Shown here: piece after piece, positions 34,122-45,094 of the stretch | How positions within the stretch are numbered: position 1 is the first letter of the stretch | Layout: every line of letters begins with the position of its first letter | Assembly: GCA_008729055.1 (NCBI GenBank) | Contig: SDUX01000004.1 | Location: forward strand, 2,232,001 to 2,296,000 | DNA from: Pyropia haitanensis | Taxonomy: Eukaryota; Rhodophyta; Bangiophyceae; Bangiales; Bangiaceae | Length of the DNA: 64,000 bases | Reading direction: 5' to 3' | The notes under the pieces: generated by a model | Databases searched by the model: none | The model's input: only the letters and a program-made list of their open reading frames with translations | Told to the model about the DNA's origin: nothing | Program-made: the position numbers and the translations under genes

Positions 34122-35342
34122 ATGGCGGTCGCTTTTGTCGGTACCGGCGTGACTGGCGGCTCTGCCTTTCTAGGCACCCGTCAGGCAGCGGTGTGCCGCC
34201 CTCGCCTGGCCGCCGCCCGCCCCGCCGCGGGCGATGGTCGCCGCGGCGCGACGCTGCCGTCGACGGTGGTGCCTGGTCGCCGCGTCGTTGCGACGCCCGT
34301 GGCGGTGGCTGACGGGGGCAACCCCGCGGCGGCGGGCGATGCGTCCCGGTCGCTGGTGACTCCGGGTGCCGGCGGCGCGGCCGCCCCCGAGCCCCCCGCG
34401 ACGCTCCGGCACTTGCTGAAGGTGGGCGCCCTGTTCACCCTCTTCTTCTCCATCAATATATGCTTCAACATTACCAACAAGCGCCTCCTCAATCTGTGGT
34501 CTGTCCCGTGGACGCTGTCGACGGTGCAGCTTGGCACGGGTGCGCTCTACTGTACTGCCCTGTGGCTGCTGGGCCTGCGGCGCAAGCCCAACGTGTCCAA
34601 GGGGCTGATCAAGGCGCTGCTCCTCCCGTCGCTGGGCCACACCGTTGGCCACGTGTGCAGCTGCATTTCGTTTTCCTTCATGGCCATCAGCTTCGCGCAT
34701 ATCGTCAAGTCGGCCGAGCCGGCGTTTGGGGCAGTCGCGTCTGCGCTCTTCCTCGGCGAGTTCTTCCCATGGAGCGTCTACCTGTCACTCATTCCAATCA
34801 TTTCGGGGGTGGCTATGGCGGCCGTGTCGGAGCTTACCTTTCAATGGCCGGGCTTCCTCCTCGCCATGATGGCCAACGTCGGCTTTGCGGGTCGCAACGT
34901 GTTTTCCAAGTTGACGATGGGGGCGTACAAGAAGGATCCGTCTCTCACCGCTGAGAACCTGTATGGTCTCATTAGCATCATCAGCTTCCTGATGGAGCTC
35001 CCCTTTTGCCTCATCGCCGACGGCATCCCGGCGCTGGGCACCAACCCGGCCGTACCGGGCCTCTTCTTTGCGAGCTCCATGCTCTACCATCTGTACAACG
35101 AGGTCTCCTACCTGTGCCTCTACAACGTGAGCCCAGTGACCTTTTCGGTGGGCAACACCCTGAAACGGGTGTTTATCATTGTGGCCTCCATCATCGCGTT
35201 CAAGACCAAGGTGCTGCCGCTCAATGCGCTGGGCATGGTCATTGCCATTGCGGGCACGGCGCTCTACTCGTGGACTAAGAACCGCTACGCAAAGGCGGCG
35301 TCGGCGGCAGCTGCGGCCAATGCGGAGCCAAAGCAGGCGTAG
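34122..35342 (+). CDS. Plastid phosphate translocator (TPT family)
   Basis: Inner-envelope antiporter of the triose-phosphate/phosphate translocator family (DMT superfamily), exchanging phosphorylated C3, C5 or C6 compounds for inorganic phosphate. The start is the ATG at 34122, giving MAVAFVGTGVTGG, a red-algal-style transit peptide of about 95 residues; there is an in-frame non-ATG extension just upstream. The protein has 406 residues and about 8-10 membrane spans. Family marks are FNITNKRLLNLW, GHTVGHVCSCISFSFMAISF, HIVKSAEPAFGAVASALFLG, and LYNEVSYLCLYNVSPVTFSV followed by GNTLKRVFIIVASIIAFKT, whose Lys-Arg pair is the substrate-binding site in this family. A hydrophilic, Ala-rich tail closes it. 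The gene is intronless. Sequence does not say whether the substrate is triose phosphate, PEP, xylulose 5-phosphate or glucose 6-phosphate. Confidence 0.9.
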   Translation: MAVAFVGTGVTGGSAFLGTRQAAVCRPRLAAARPAAGDGRRGATLPSTVVPGRRVVATPVAVADGGNPAAAGDASRSLVTPGAGGAAAPEPPATLRHLLKVGALFTLFFSINICFNITNKRLLNLWSVPWTLSTVQLGTGALYCTALWLLGLRRKPNVSKGLIKALLLPSLGHTVGHVCSCISFSFMAISFAHIVKSAEPAFGAVASALFLGEFFPWSVYLSLIPIISGVAMAAVSELTFQWPGFLLAMMANVGFAGRNVFSKLTMGAYKKDPSLTAENLYGLISIISFLMELPFCLIADGIPALGTNPAVPGLFFASSMLYHLYNEVSYLCLYNVSPVTFSVGNTLKRVFIIVASIIAFKTKVLPLNALGMVIAIAGTALYSWTKNRYAKAASAAAAANAEPKQA

Positions 35343-36300
35343 TGCGGGATTGTGTGTTGTGAGGTGGCTGGGGACCGGGGGAGGGGGCAGTGAGGGGTGT
35401 GGCTGCGCTCTGGGCGTTTTTCGCGCGTTGTTCTTTGACCTTTTTTCTTCGTTTGTGTGGCTCTCCGTGTCGTTTGTTTCCTTTTTTTGTATGCATTGTT
35501 TGTTCATGTGCTTGCTGCTCTTCTTTGCAGTTGTGACTTTGCATCCCGCGCGCGAGACTGTCCTATGGGGCGTTGACCAGGAACTCTGCGCGTCCCGACG
35601 GTGCGCGCGTCCTCGTTGACGCAGCCCGTCTGCCTCGTCGTATCTCGGCCAGCGGCGCCGACAGCAACGGTGGCCTCAACAGAAATTGCTGCCAGGTCTG
35701 CCCTGAGCAGTCGCATTGCACTGGAACGGGCGGTGGCTGGCGGCACTCTTGGTCAGGCCGACGCGAGAACGCCACGGTGGCGGCGGCCCGCGGGCGGGCG
35801 CGGCGGCAGTTGTGGTGCACGCTGAGGTACCTCTGGCCATCGACGTGACGTTTCAAAATGCGGCCGGCTGAGCGGCGCCGCACCGTTGCGCCGTCTCCAG
35901 GTGGGCATGTAGCCGACCCGCTGTCGAGGTGCGTGGGATTGAGCCAAGCAGTGGTGGTTCTTCTGCATCTGGTCCTGCGCTCGTGTCGAGCGGTCGGTCC
36001 CTTTCGTGGTCGTTGCCTGTCTTTCCTCACCAGATTTCCAACTTCGGACCGTCTGCGCCTTAGTAGTCGTTCATCTCCTGTACGAAACGTGCTGCTGCTG
36101 CCCATTCTGTTGCACAGATTGCCGTTGCTCTCGTACGTGTGCACAGAATGCATGTCTTACCGGTCGTTGGTGCACGCAATGTCTCCTGCTTCCCGTACAG
36201 CTGTGCATCCATTCGCGAAACTCTCAGCCCATGGTCGCCGCCCCCCTGTGCATAGTCCCTCGCCAGGCCGGCTCGGCACAACTCCCGTCGCCCTACCGCC
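35343..36300. other. Convergent intergenic region
   Basis: Holds the 3' ends of the translocator (+) and the DUF218 gene (-). 35343-35540 is T-rich on the plus strand, as expected of a 3' untranslated region. No gene seen. Confidence 0.55.
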
Positions 36301-37217
36301 CTACACCCCCTGCGCGGCCGGCCCCGCCCCCATCTGTGCTCCCGCCAACGTGGCAGCCTTGACGGCCAGCCCCTTGCCGTCCGAGAGCGCCCCCAGGGTG
36401 GGCACCGCCTCTGTCCCCGCAGTCGCCGGCGCGGTGGCCCCCGTCGGGCCCTCCTCCCAAGGCAGCGCGCCCGGGTACGGCTCGGGCCCCCGCCACGCAA
36501 CAAGGCCGTCGAGTGCGCCCCAGCCGCCCACCTTTTGCCCTCCCCAGCTCCGCGCCAGCCGCTTGGCCCACAATACTCCCCACCCCCCATACGGCTGCTC
36601 GCCAAAGAGGCGGCGAGTGGCGCGCTCGCCCACCTCAGCGGCGGCCGCGTCGCCAGGCACGCCCACGCCCACAAACGCGTAGCGGTCGGCGGGCCAGCGC
36701 AGGGTGGCGACATGGTCCCCAAACCGCACCCGCTTAAACGGCCACGAAACGACAGTCAGGGTAGCGGGGTAAGCGCCCGTGGCGGTGTGGAATGCGGCGA
36801 GCGAGAAGAGCACATTCTCATAGCTGTCCCGCGCGTGCGTGTCGGTCGCGACGCGGCCGTTGAGGGCGGCGGCGGCGCCCCACCAGTCGTGCAGCGCCGC
36901 GCACTTGACGTACCCGCCCGCCTCGGACCCCTCACACCCCTTGCGGGTGACGCCGCCAGAAAACACAAGCAGCGCCGTCGGGTCCGCCGCCGCCGCCGCC
37001 ACCCCCGCCTGGATGTGCGCAATGTACTCGGGCGCCTCGGTGGCCTGGAAAGGCGCGAGCGTCCACGCCGACGGTTGAGCGGCGGCGGCAGGCGACGGGG
37101 CGCCGTGGAACACGGCATGGCCGGCAACGACAATCAGGTGGGTGAGCGACGCCGTCGCCGAGGAACCGGGGGTGGCCAGCGCCACCGCAGGGGGGGCGGG
37201 AGGGGAGAGCACGCCAT
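36301..37217 (-). CDS. DUF218 / YdcF-like protein
   Basis: Member of the DUF218 family (YdcF-like, Rossmann-type fold; uncharacterised in eukaryotes). About 305 residues. The core shows LTHLIVVAGHAVFHG, TALLVFSGGVTRKG with the Gly-Gly turn, a SEAGGYVKCA segment, ARDSYENVLFSLAAFHTATG (the family's conserved acidic-Asn helix), ATLTVVSWPFKRVRF and the later FVGVGVPGD. The body has no in-frame ATG at its start and runs into a stop upstream. The ATG at 37217 (MACSPLPPP) is one frame away, and a G7 run at 37190..37196 separates them. A single extra base in that run joins them as MACSPLPPPPAVALATPGSS, so I place the start there; an upstream exon is the alternative. The Ala/Gly-rich C-terminus looks disordered. 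No targeting signal is obvious. Confidence 0.78.
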
Positions 37218-38840
37218 CCCATCATCGCCAACACCGGCGGCGCCGGGGGCGGGGGGGGGGGAGCAGGCGCTGCCGGGGGGAGAGGACGTTTCCATCGCGC
37301 TGTCAGTAGCAGCGCCGTGGGGAGTCATGAGGGGGACGGGGGGGTGGGGGGGGGGGGCACCGGGCAAAGGGAGCGGCGCAGGTGACCAGCGAGGCACGGC
37401 ACCGGGCGGTGGTGGGGCCAAGGTGACGTGTGGGCAAGGGGGGGGGAAGGCCGGGTGGGTCAGAGAGGAGCGCCGCTCGGATCCACACTCGCCAGACGCG
37501 GTCACGGCGACGACGACCGGGATGAAGACCCGGCCCACCCGGCCCGGCCCAGCGGCGGCGGGCGCCTCAGCGGAAACCTCTGCCGCACGCGGCCGCGCCG
37601 AGCCCGGCCGGCCGCACGCGCGCCGCCACGCGCTGCCACGAGCTGCCACGCCATGGCTGGGGCGGCCAAGGGGCCGGGGCGGTGTCCCGCGGAGCCCACG
37701 CCCACACCAAGCCCACCCCCCGCCGAGCCAACTGAAGCAGCGCTGCCGCCTGCCGCCGCACGCAACCGGCTGCCAGCGTAGCCCACCGTCGGGAAAAAGG
37801 AGACTGACACCGGCCCACACTGCACGTTGCCCCACCCGCCCGCCCCCCTCGGCAGCCGCATTCGGGAGTCGCGCGGCGGGGGAACCCCTCCGCGGGGGCC
37901 CCTACATCACCGAGATAACCCTATTCGCGACAAAGTGCGGCGTCCGCAGCGGGGGTCCGCGGGGGGAGCAGGTGGGTATCGCCCTTGTCGTTCCCCCCCC
38001 CGTGAGGAAAAAATACCGAACCACAACCCCGCCACTCCCTCTCGCACTCCTGCGCCATGAACGGGAGCCTGATTACAGCCGCGGGCGGTGGCAGATTCTG
38101 GGGTGGGACGCTGTACAGCAACGACCGCTGTTGGCGGGAGGTGGGGGGGGGCACGATGGAAAGGGACAGTTCACGCTCTGGAAGCCGAAGCGATGGCGAG
38201 GGACGTGGAAGGAAAGGCGGTCTAGAATTTACATTGTCCGACGGGGGGTCGGGGAGGGCCGACGAGCGCAACGGTGACCGCGCCACGGCCTCGCGCTAGC
38301 TCTGTCGCCCGCCGAATCCTGTGGCGCGGCCGGGCTGTGGGAGGGTGTCAGGCAGGTCAGGCGGTGGGCGCGTCGGCGGCGGGTCGAGCGGGGCCGTGGC
38401 GGGACAACGCAACATCGTTTGGGTTTGCCAACCGGCAGCCACTGTAATTGGTACTGTCTGACAGCGACTCAAAACAAGTACAAGCATACTCGGCTCACGA
38501 TTCCCTCACCTCAACCTCGCTAGATTGTGATGTAGCGTACAAAGTGAAACGTGATTCCAAGACACGTCGTCGGCTATTCCTCAACGCGGCGGCGGCGGGA
38601 GGTCAGCCGCCCCCAACCGGCCGCCAACAGCCGCCTTCGCCCGCCGGCACATCTCGCGGCCACGAAAGGCCCGCCCCCACACGTTCGCCGTGTCCGCGTC
38701 TCCCGCTTCCGCCGCCACCTCCACACGCTCACCTCTCCCACTGCTCCCTCCCCCCGCCGTGCGTCGCCCCCGCGTACCCTCACGCCCTCCCCCTCTCTCC
38801 TCCTTCCCCGGCTCCCCTGCTCCCGCCCCTGTCGCCTGCC
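37218..38840. other. Intergenic, divergent promoter region
   Basis: Between the minus-strand DUF218 gene and the plus-strand bS21 gene. It contains G-rich runs near 37245-37360 and ordinary sequence at about 38440-38580. No supported gene. Confidence 0.55.
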
Positions 38841-39191
38841 ATGGCATTTGTCGCGGCCGCGCCCCTGCGCCTGCCCGGCTCGGCCACGTCGGCGGTCTGC
38901 GGGGCGCCCCTGCGGGGCGCTTCTGCCGCCGCCACGGTGGCGGCCCCGCGCCCCGTTGCTGGTGCGGCTACCATCCGGATGGACGTGACGACGGTGGTGG
39001 GGGACAGCGAGCCCATCGAGTCGGCGCTGCGGCGGTTCAAGAAGGACGTGAACAAGAGCGGCCACCTGTTTGAGCTCCGCCGCCGGCGCTATTTCGAGAC
39101 CACCGCCGAGAAGCGGCTGCGCAAGCACATGCAGTCGCAGCGTAAGGCGCGGATGGCGCGCAACATGGAGGCCCGCAAGAACTCTCCGTAA
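38841..39191 (+). CDS. Organellar ribosomal protein bS21, probably plastid
   Basis: Small-subunit ribosomal protein of the bacterial bS21 family. 116 residues from the ATG at 38841, which gives [14 protein letters not shown], a transit-peptide start of the same kind as PsbU in this window. The transit peptide covers about residues 1-48, and the mature part begins near [20 protein letters not shown]. The diagnostic stretch is [20 protein letters not shown], then [20 protein letters not shown] and a basic tail, matching bS21's N-terminal ESALRRFKR motif and Arg/Lys-rich helices. Plastid targeting is inferred from the N-terminus; a mitochondrial destination is possible. The gene is intronless. 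Confidence 0.88.
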   Translation: MAFVAAAPLRLPGSATSAVCGAPLRGASAAATVAAPRPVAGAATIRMDVTTVVGDSEPIESALRRFKKDVNKSGHLFELRRRRYFETTAEKRLRKHMQSQRKARMARNMEARKNSP

Positions 39192-39232
39192 TGCCCGTCA
39201 ACGGGGAGGCCGGGGGGGTGTATAGCGCACCT

Positions 39233-39367
39233 ATGGACGTCTGCGCGCGTGCTGCAATGGTGGACGCGTGAGCACGATAGTGGACGCTGGGCTCGTGCTG
39301 CGATGGTGGACGTCTGGGCGCTTGTTGCGTCGGCGGTCGTCTGGGCGCGTAGTGCGATTGAGTGGAT
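39233..39367. repeat. Decayed tandem repeat, about 25-bp unit
   Basis: Five or six imperfect copies of a unit close to GGTGGACGTCTGGGCGCGTG followed by TTGCGAT, starting about 40 bp after the bS21 stop codon. Copies differ by substitutions and small indels. Confidence 0.6.
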
Positions 39368-41079
39368 GTTGCTGGGGGGGGCCGGGGGGGGGGGGGGGGG
39401 GGGGCGAGGAAGGGAGCGGGTGTGCTAGAGGGGGGGAGGCTGCATGACGGGGAATCGGGTGCTCTGGTAGTCTTTTCTCCTTTTTTTTGTTGTTCCGTCG
39501 CGATGACTTGCCGTTTTTGTGGGGCGTTCGAATCGGTGTGTGTGGGAGGCACGGGTCGGCCGGCGCCACCGCTGCGGGGAAGCTTCCTGTGGTTGCGACG
39601 GCCCGCCCATCCGTTCTTCCACCCTCCTGGCCACCTTCTTCCGCTCTCTACCCCCTTGCCACCCTCTCCGCGCTCCCGCGTGCGCACTTCCGCCGCGGGG
39701 GACGCAGCCGACCATTCCACGACATGCTGTCGCCGCCGTCACGGTGGTGCTGCCAGCGGCGTTGCGCCGGGCGGGCGCTCCCCCGCGGCCGGCTGACGGC
39801 CGGCGCCACAGCGGCAGCGGTGGCAGCAGCACCGCCCATCCAAACGTCAGGCGTCGGCGTCGGGGACGGAGGAGGTGCGGGCGCGGCTGGTCGTCGTGGC
39901 GGGGGGGCCAGAGGCTTGGGGCGGGGGGAGGGGAAGGCACCCCCCTTCCCCCTCCGTCGGCCGCTACCGGTCCGCCGCGGCGGCGGCGAGGGCATCGACG
40001 GCCGCGGCGGGGCTGGCAAGCCAGCGGGGAACGGCGGCGCGGGGGAGGCACGGGGCGGCAGCAAAAGGGCGCTCCCGTCGAACCGGCCGAGGCCGCACCC
40101 GCTTTCGGCAGTGCGGTGTGAGAGGTACCACCCCCCGGCCGGTCGCGGGGACGCGCAGGGGCCCATCATGGCCACCGACACACCCACGATATGCCAGTCC
40201 ACCGCCTTCTCTCGCAAGGTGGGCGTCGCGGCCCGCACCACCACGGTCCAAGGACCGCCCCGACCCGGCCGTGGCCCCCTGCTGGCTGCCGCCGCCGCCA
40301 GTAGCGGCGGCAACCTCCCGCTCACTGCATGCCACCCGCCGTCACCAGCGGCTGGGGCGTCCGCAGCGGTGACGCGCTGCGCAGCGCACCGGGGTCAACG
40401 CACGCAGAGAACACAGAGAAAAACAGGAGAAAAAAAAAAAAAAGGTCACGTCGAGCACGCCCCGCGCCCCCCGAGCCCCCCGCCCCGCTCACGAGGGGAG
40501 GCGCACCCCCCCCCCCGACCGACGCCCTTGCCACGCTGGCCATAATTTTGGCACCACGACGGGCGCGGCCGCACGCCCACCCGCGCGCCGCAGCCGCGCC
40601 GCCCGACCACCGCGAACGGCGGCGGCGCGCGCCGATTGGGTGCCAAATCACGCGGCGGGGGCGGCCAGCGGCACCCCGCGGCCGGCCGCCGCACCCCCCC
40701 CCGCGCCAGCGCCACCTTCCAAGCGACTGCGGACCGCGGCGTCGCGGCGGCGGCGGCGGCACGAGCCGTGGCGCCGTGGCGGCGGCCGCGTGTCGCGTAC
40801 GCCACCCCGCCCTTCCCCCCCCCCCCCCCCCCCCCCCCCGCCCCCGCCGTCCCGCGCGCGCTGCCGCCCCCCACCGCCCCCACACGCGCCCCCCCGGCCG
40901 CTGGCGTTCCCCCTCGGGCCACCCGCCACGTCCCCGTCCACCGCGGCCCCCTCTGCCGGCCGCCGGTGCCGCCCCTCCACCGTGGCGACGCCCCCCCACG
41001 CCCCGCCACCGTCGCTGTGCAGGCGCGTGCCCGTCCCTGTCACGGCCGCCGCACCCGTGCGTCGTGTCGCTGGCGCCTG

Positions 41080-41100
41080 TTTTTTTTTTTTTTTTTTTTT
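41080..41100. repeat. T21 tract
   Basis: Uninterrupted run of 21 T about 290 bp upstream of the deubiquitinase start codon. Confidence 0.9.
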
Positions 41101-41385
41101 CGTCCGACTATTTCTTCTTTCCCCCTCCCCCATCCACCGCCCCTTTGCCATTCCCTCTCACCAGGTCTCCCTTCCATTCACGCCTGTACGCTTCCATTGA
41201 CACCCCCCCCCCCCCCCTCCCCACACTTCCCATTCTGGTCACCCCCCCCCCTACACCTTTCCCTCCGCCCCCCCCTCCCCCGCCCGTGACCTCGCCTGTT
41301 TCACCGGGCCCCTTTCGCGTTCCCCCCCCCGCCCCCCCCACCCGCTCGCCCCCCCCACCCCCCACTGCGCTCCTTCCCCGTCGCT

Positions 41386-41903
41386 ATGACGCGCCCGCCC
41401 GTGTGCCCCCACGCGGCGGCGCTCGCCACCCCCGCCGGCCTCGCCGCCGTCTCCCTCGCCGCCGCCCACGCGCTCGCGCCCCGCGCGCGCCCGCTGACGG
41501 GCTCCCGCGGCGACTGCGGCGGCGACGCGCTCCTCCCCGCCGCGAATGGGGCACCCACGGCGGCGGCGGCGGGGGGCGCCTTCCCGCCGCTCCCACCACC
41601 GCTGGGCGGCCCCGCCCGCCGCGCGCGGGTCGGCGGCGGGGCGTACGGCTTTCCCACCGACCAGCCGGCGTCGCCGCCGACGAGGGCGGACGCGGGCGGC
41701 GCCCGTGCCGGCGGCGGTGGTGACGGCGGCGACGGCGGCGTGCCGCCGGCCGCGTCGTTTGCGGGCGTCCCCCGGTGTGGCGTGGCGGGCTGCCCGCGGC
41801 CGCTATCGGGCGACGTGCACGTGTGCCTCGGGTGCACGACGGCGGCGTGTCGGGTGGGCGCCGCTGCGGCGGTCGGCTCGTCCGCGTCCCCGTCGCCGCC
41901 GCC

Positions 41904-41935
<32 letters not shown>

Positions 41936-43421
41936 CCTGGGAGCACCGCGGCGGCGGCGGTGGCCGCCGCGGCGGCGGCGGCGGCCACGCGCCCGCCACG
42001 CACGTGGCGGCGCACACGGCCACGTCGGGCCATCTGCTGTGGCTGTCGGCGGCGCACGGGCGGCTCTACTGCGCCGCGTGCGGGGATTATGTGCTGCACG
42101 ACGCGGTGGAGGGGGCGGTCGCGCGGGCGGCGACGGAGGCGGCCGCGGCGCGGCGGCGGCTGCTGCTGGGCGGTGGGGGGGGGGGGGGGCGGACGCCGCC
42201 GACGGTGGCGCGGGCGGGCCGCCGTCGCCCCTCTCGTCCGACCCGTCCCCGCGGGATGCGGCGCCGCCACCGCCGCCGCCGGTCCCAGAGGTGGTCGTGC
42301 CGCCGCCGGCGCGGGGACGTGGGCGCGGGCGGGGGCGCGGGCGGGGTCGCGGACGGGGGCGGGGGGGGTTGGGCCGGGGGGGGGCCGCCGCCGCCGCCGC
42401 CGCCGCCGCGTCTGCGTCGGCGGCGGCGGCGGCGAGCGCGACTGCGTCGGCCGCCGCGAGCGCGACCGTGTCCACGCGCGGCGGGGGGGGGGGGCGCGGC
42501 CGTGGTGGCAAGCGCCGGCGGCTGATGGCGCCGCCGTACTGGGTGCCGACCGCCCTGGAGCGCCGCGCGCTCGCTGCGTACGCGGTGGCGGTGGACGCGC
42601 CTGGCAGCGTTGGCGGTGGCGGCGGCGGCGGCCTGTGTACAGATGGCACCAGCGCCGTTGGCGGCGGCGCCAGCGGCAGCGTCGGCCGCGAGCCGCCCGG
42701 GCTGGTCAACCTTGGCAACAGCTGCTACATGAACGCCGTCCTGCAGGCGCTGGTGGCCACCCCCCCGCTGCGTCGTTTCTTCCTCGCCGACGGCCACGTG
42801 CCGGGCTGCGGCCGCGCCGCGGCGGGGGCGGGCTGCATGGCGTGCGCGCTCGACGCGCTCGTCGTGGAGAGCGTGAATGGGGAGTGGGGGGCCGACACGG
42901 GCGCCGCGGCGGGCGCGCCTGGGGGGGGCGCGGACGCCGTCGACTTTGACGGCGACCACATCATGGGCACCGCCGCCACCGCCGATGTGGGCGCGGGCGG
43001 CGTGCTCCCGCCCTCCGCACTCGCGGTCGTGCCGCCGCCGCCGGCCGTGCCGGCGGCACCGCTGGTGCCGCAGCGCCTGCTGGAGCTGACCTGGCAGGCC
43101 GCCGACCAGCTGGCGTCCTACACCCAGCACGACGCCCACGAATTCCTCATTGCCCTGTTGAATGCGCTCCACGCTCACTCGCTCGGCACGGACCTCCAGA
43201 CGGTCGGCGCGCCCCGTCGGGGGGGCGGGGGGGTGGGGGGGGCGCCCCGTGGCCCGCCGTCACCACCGCCTGTTGGTGCCGGCGGCTATGGTCTGGGCGG
43301 CTCTCCCGCCGTGGCGCGGGGCAGCGGCTCGCCGCCACCCGGCACGGCCGCTGGCGGCGTGCCGCTGTTACCGCCGCCGCTCGCCGCCGCCGCCACGCCG
43401 GGCGGCGTACCCGGTTCCGCG

Positions 43422-43469
<48 letters not shown>

Positions 43470-45094
43470 TTGCCCGGCGTGGGCGGCCTCGCGGCGGGAG
43501 GGAGCTCTGTGTTTGCGACGCTCTTCTCGGGCACCCTCCAGTCGGACGTGCTGTGCCGCGTGTGTGGGAACAGCAGCGCGACGCTGGAGAAGTTTTTCGA
43601 CATCAGCCTGGACGTGGACAAGCTGACCCGCCCACCGGGGTGGGGGGCGCCGGCGGGGTCGGGAGCGGGGAGGGCGGTCGTCCCCACTGACTCCCGCGAC
43701 CGGTCGCCGTCGCCCGTGGCGGGTGGGGCACTGAGCAGGGCAGCGTCGTCGCGGGGCCCCAGCCCGGCCACCCGGCCGGGGACAGCAACGCCGCCGCCGC
43801 CATCGGCAGCGTCGGCGGCGGCAGGACCCCCCCCTCCGTCCTTGTCATCGGCGGCAGGCGCGGGGGACCCCCCCCGGGCCAACCTCCTCACCGAGTGCCT
43901 CGCGCGGTTCACGCAGCCCGAGCCGCTCGGCGCGGACGGCAAGATCTTTTGCTACGCCTGCGGCGTGCGCCAAGAGTCGCTCAAGCAGATGAGCGTCCAT
44001 ACTGTGCCGCCGGTGCTGTGCCTCCACTTCAAGCGCTTTGAGCGGGGGGGGGGGAGCGGCGGCGGCAAGCGCGGCAGCGAGCTCCGCAAGGTTGACACGG
44101 CCATCGAGCTCCCGGTGTGTGGGCTGGACATGGGGCCGTACCTGACGTCCGCCGTGCTGGCGCGGCGGCTTGAGGGGCAGGGGGGCAGCGGCGGCGGCGG
44201 CGGTGGTGGTGGTGCCCCTGGCGGGGTGGGTGGGGGTGGCGGCGGCAGCGGTGCTGGTGGTGGCGGCGGTGGTGGTGGCGGCGGTGGCGGCGGCGACGGC
44301 GACAGCGGGGTTGTGACCGTTGCGCCCGGCAGGCTGCCCGCCGACGCAGTCGGCGGCGTCATGGAGATTATCAGCAGCAGCGACTCGGACAGTGGCGGCG
44401 GCGGGTCGTCTTCCGCCGGCGACGACGATGGGCGGGACGGCGGCGCCGCCGCGGCGGCGCGTGTCCTCGCCGCCGGCGCACGCACCGCAGCGTCCGGCGG
44501 CACCCGCCGCCGCCGCCGTGGCCCGGTACCGCACACGGCGGTGCTGGCGGCGGCCGCGGCGGCGGCGGCGGCCGCGGCAGCGTCGGCAGGCGGCGGAGGT
44601 GGCGGCGCGCCGACGGCACCCGCGGCAAATGACCTCCCTACCGACACGGGGGCCGCCGCCCCCTCTGCCGACGCGTCGGCGGCGGCGGCGGCGGCAGCGG
44701 CGGCGTCGTCCGCGGCGGCCAAGGCGGCCGCCGCGGCGGCCGCCGCGTCGGCGGCCGCGTGGGCGACCCCCCCCTCCGAGCCGCCGCGGCTCATCCCCGG
44801 CGACGAGGCCCTCTACGACCTGTACGCGGTGGTCAACCACGTGGGGAAAATCGACCGCGGCCACTACACGACGCTCGTCCGCCGCGGCGGGGGGCGCTGG
44901 TATCGCTGCGATGATGACAAGGTGGTGGGCGAGGCCGCCGCCGGGGGGGGGGCGGGGGGGGGGGGCCGACGCTCCGCTCGGGCGCGGCGTACATGCTCTT
45001 TTACGTTGCGCGCCAGCCCAACGTGCAGTGGGGGGGTGAGGGCGGTGGCGGGGTGGGGGGGTGGGGCGCGTCTGGGGTGGTCTGGGGGGGATGA
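41386..45094 (+). CDS. Ubp8/USP22-type ubiquitin hydrolase
   Basis: Cysteine protease that removes ubiquitin. The Zn-finger plus USP layout is that of the SAGA deubiquitinase Ubp8/USP22. The ATG at 41386 gives MTRPPVCPHAAALA, the first Zn ligands of a ZnF-UBP domain. CGVAGCPRPL, HVCLGCTTAACRVG, HVAAHTATSGHLLWLS and LYCAACGDYVL continue it. Next come a GR-dipeptide repeat and poly-Ala linker, KRRRLMAPPYWVP, then the catalytic domain: GLVNLGNSCYMNAVLQAL (Cys codon at 42723), TQHDAHEFLIALLNALH, CRVCGNSS and FCYACGVRQESL (Zn ribbon), PPVLCLHFKRFE, and YDLYAVVNHVGKIDRGHYTT (His codon at 44862). It ends YMLFYVARQPNVQW. The frame changes at G15 (42175..42189) and at the G runs of 44943..44965; the domains are intact either side, so these look like homopolymer errors. 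The exact stop (about 45040-45094) depends on another G run. Roughly 1,230 residues, far longer than Ubp8, through Gly/Ala/Pro inserts. Confidence 0.88.

Larger units (their letters stand above)
39192..41385. other. Intergenic, low complexity
   Basis: Contains a decayed tandem repeat just after bS21, C/G runs, an A12 tract near 40430 and a T21 tract at 41080..41100, then pyrimidine-rich sequence leading into the deubiquitinase gene (its probable 5' leader). A minus-strand frame at 39648..40325 includes WHIVGVSVAMMGPC but has no supporting context. Confidence 0.5.

Noticed and set aside
39648..40325. 225-residue minus-strand frame
   Set aside because: One stretch (DWHIVGVSVAMMGPC) looks protein-like, but the rest is Pro/Arg low complexity and there is no supporting context.
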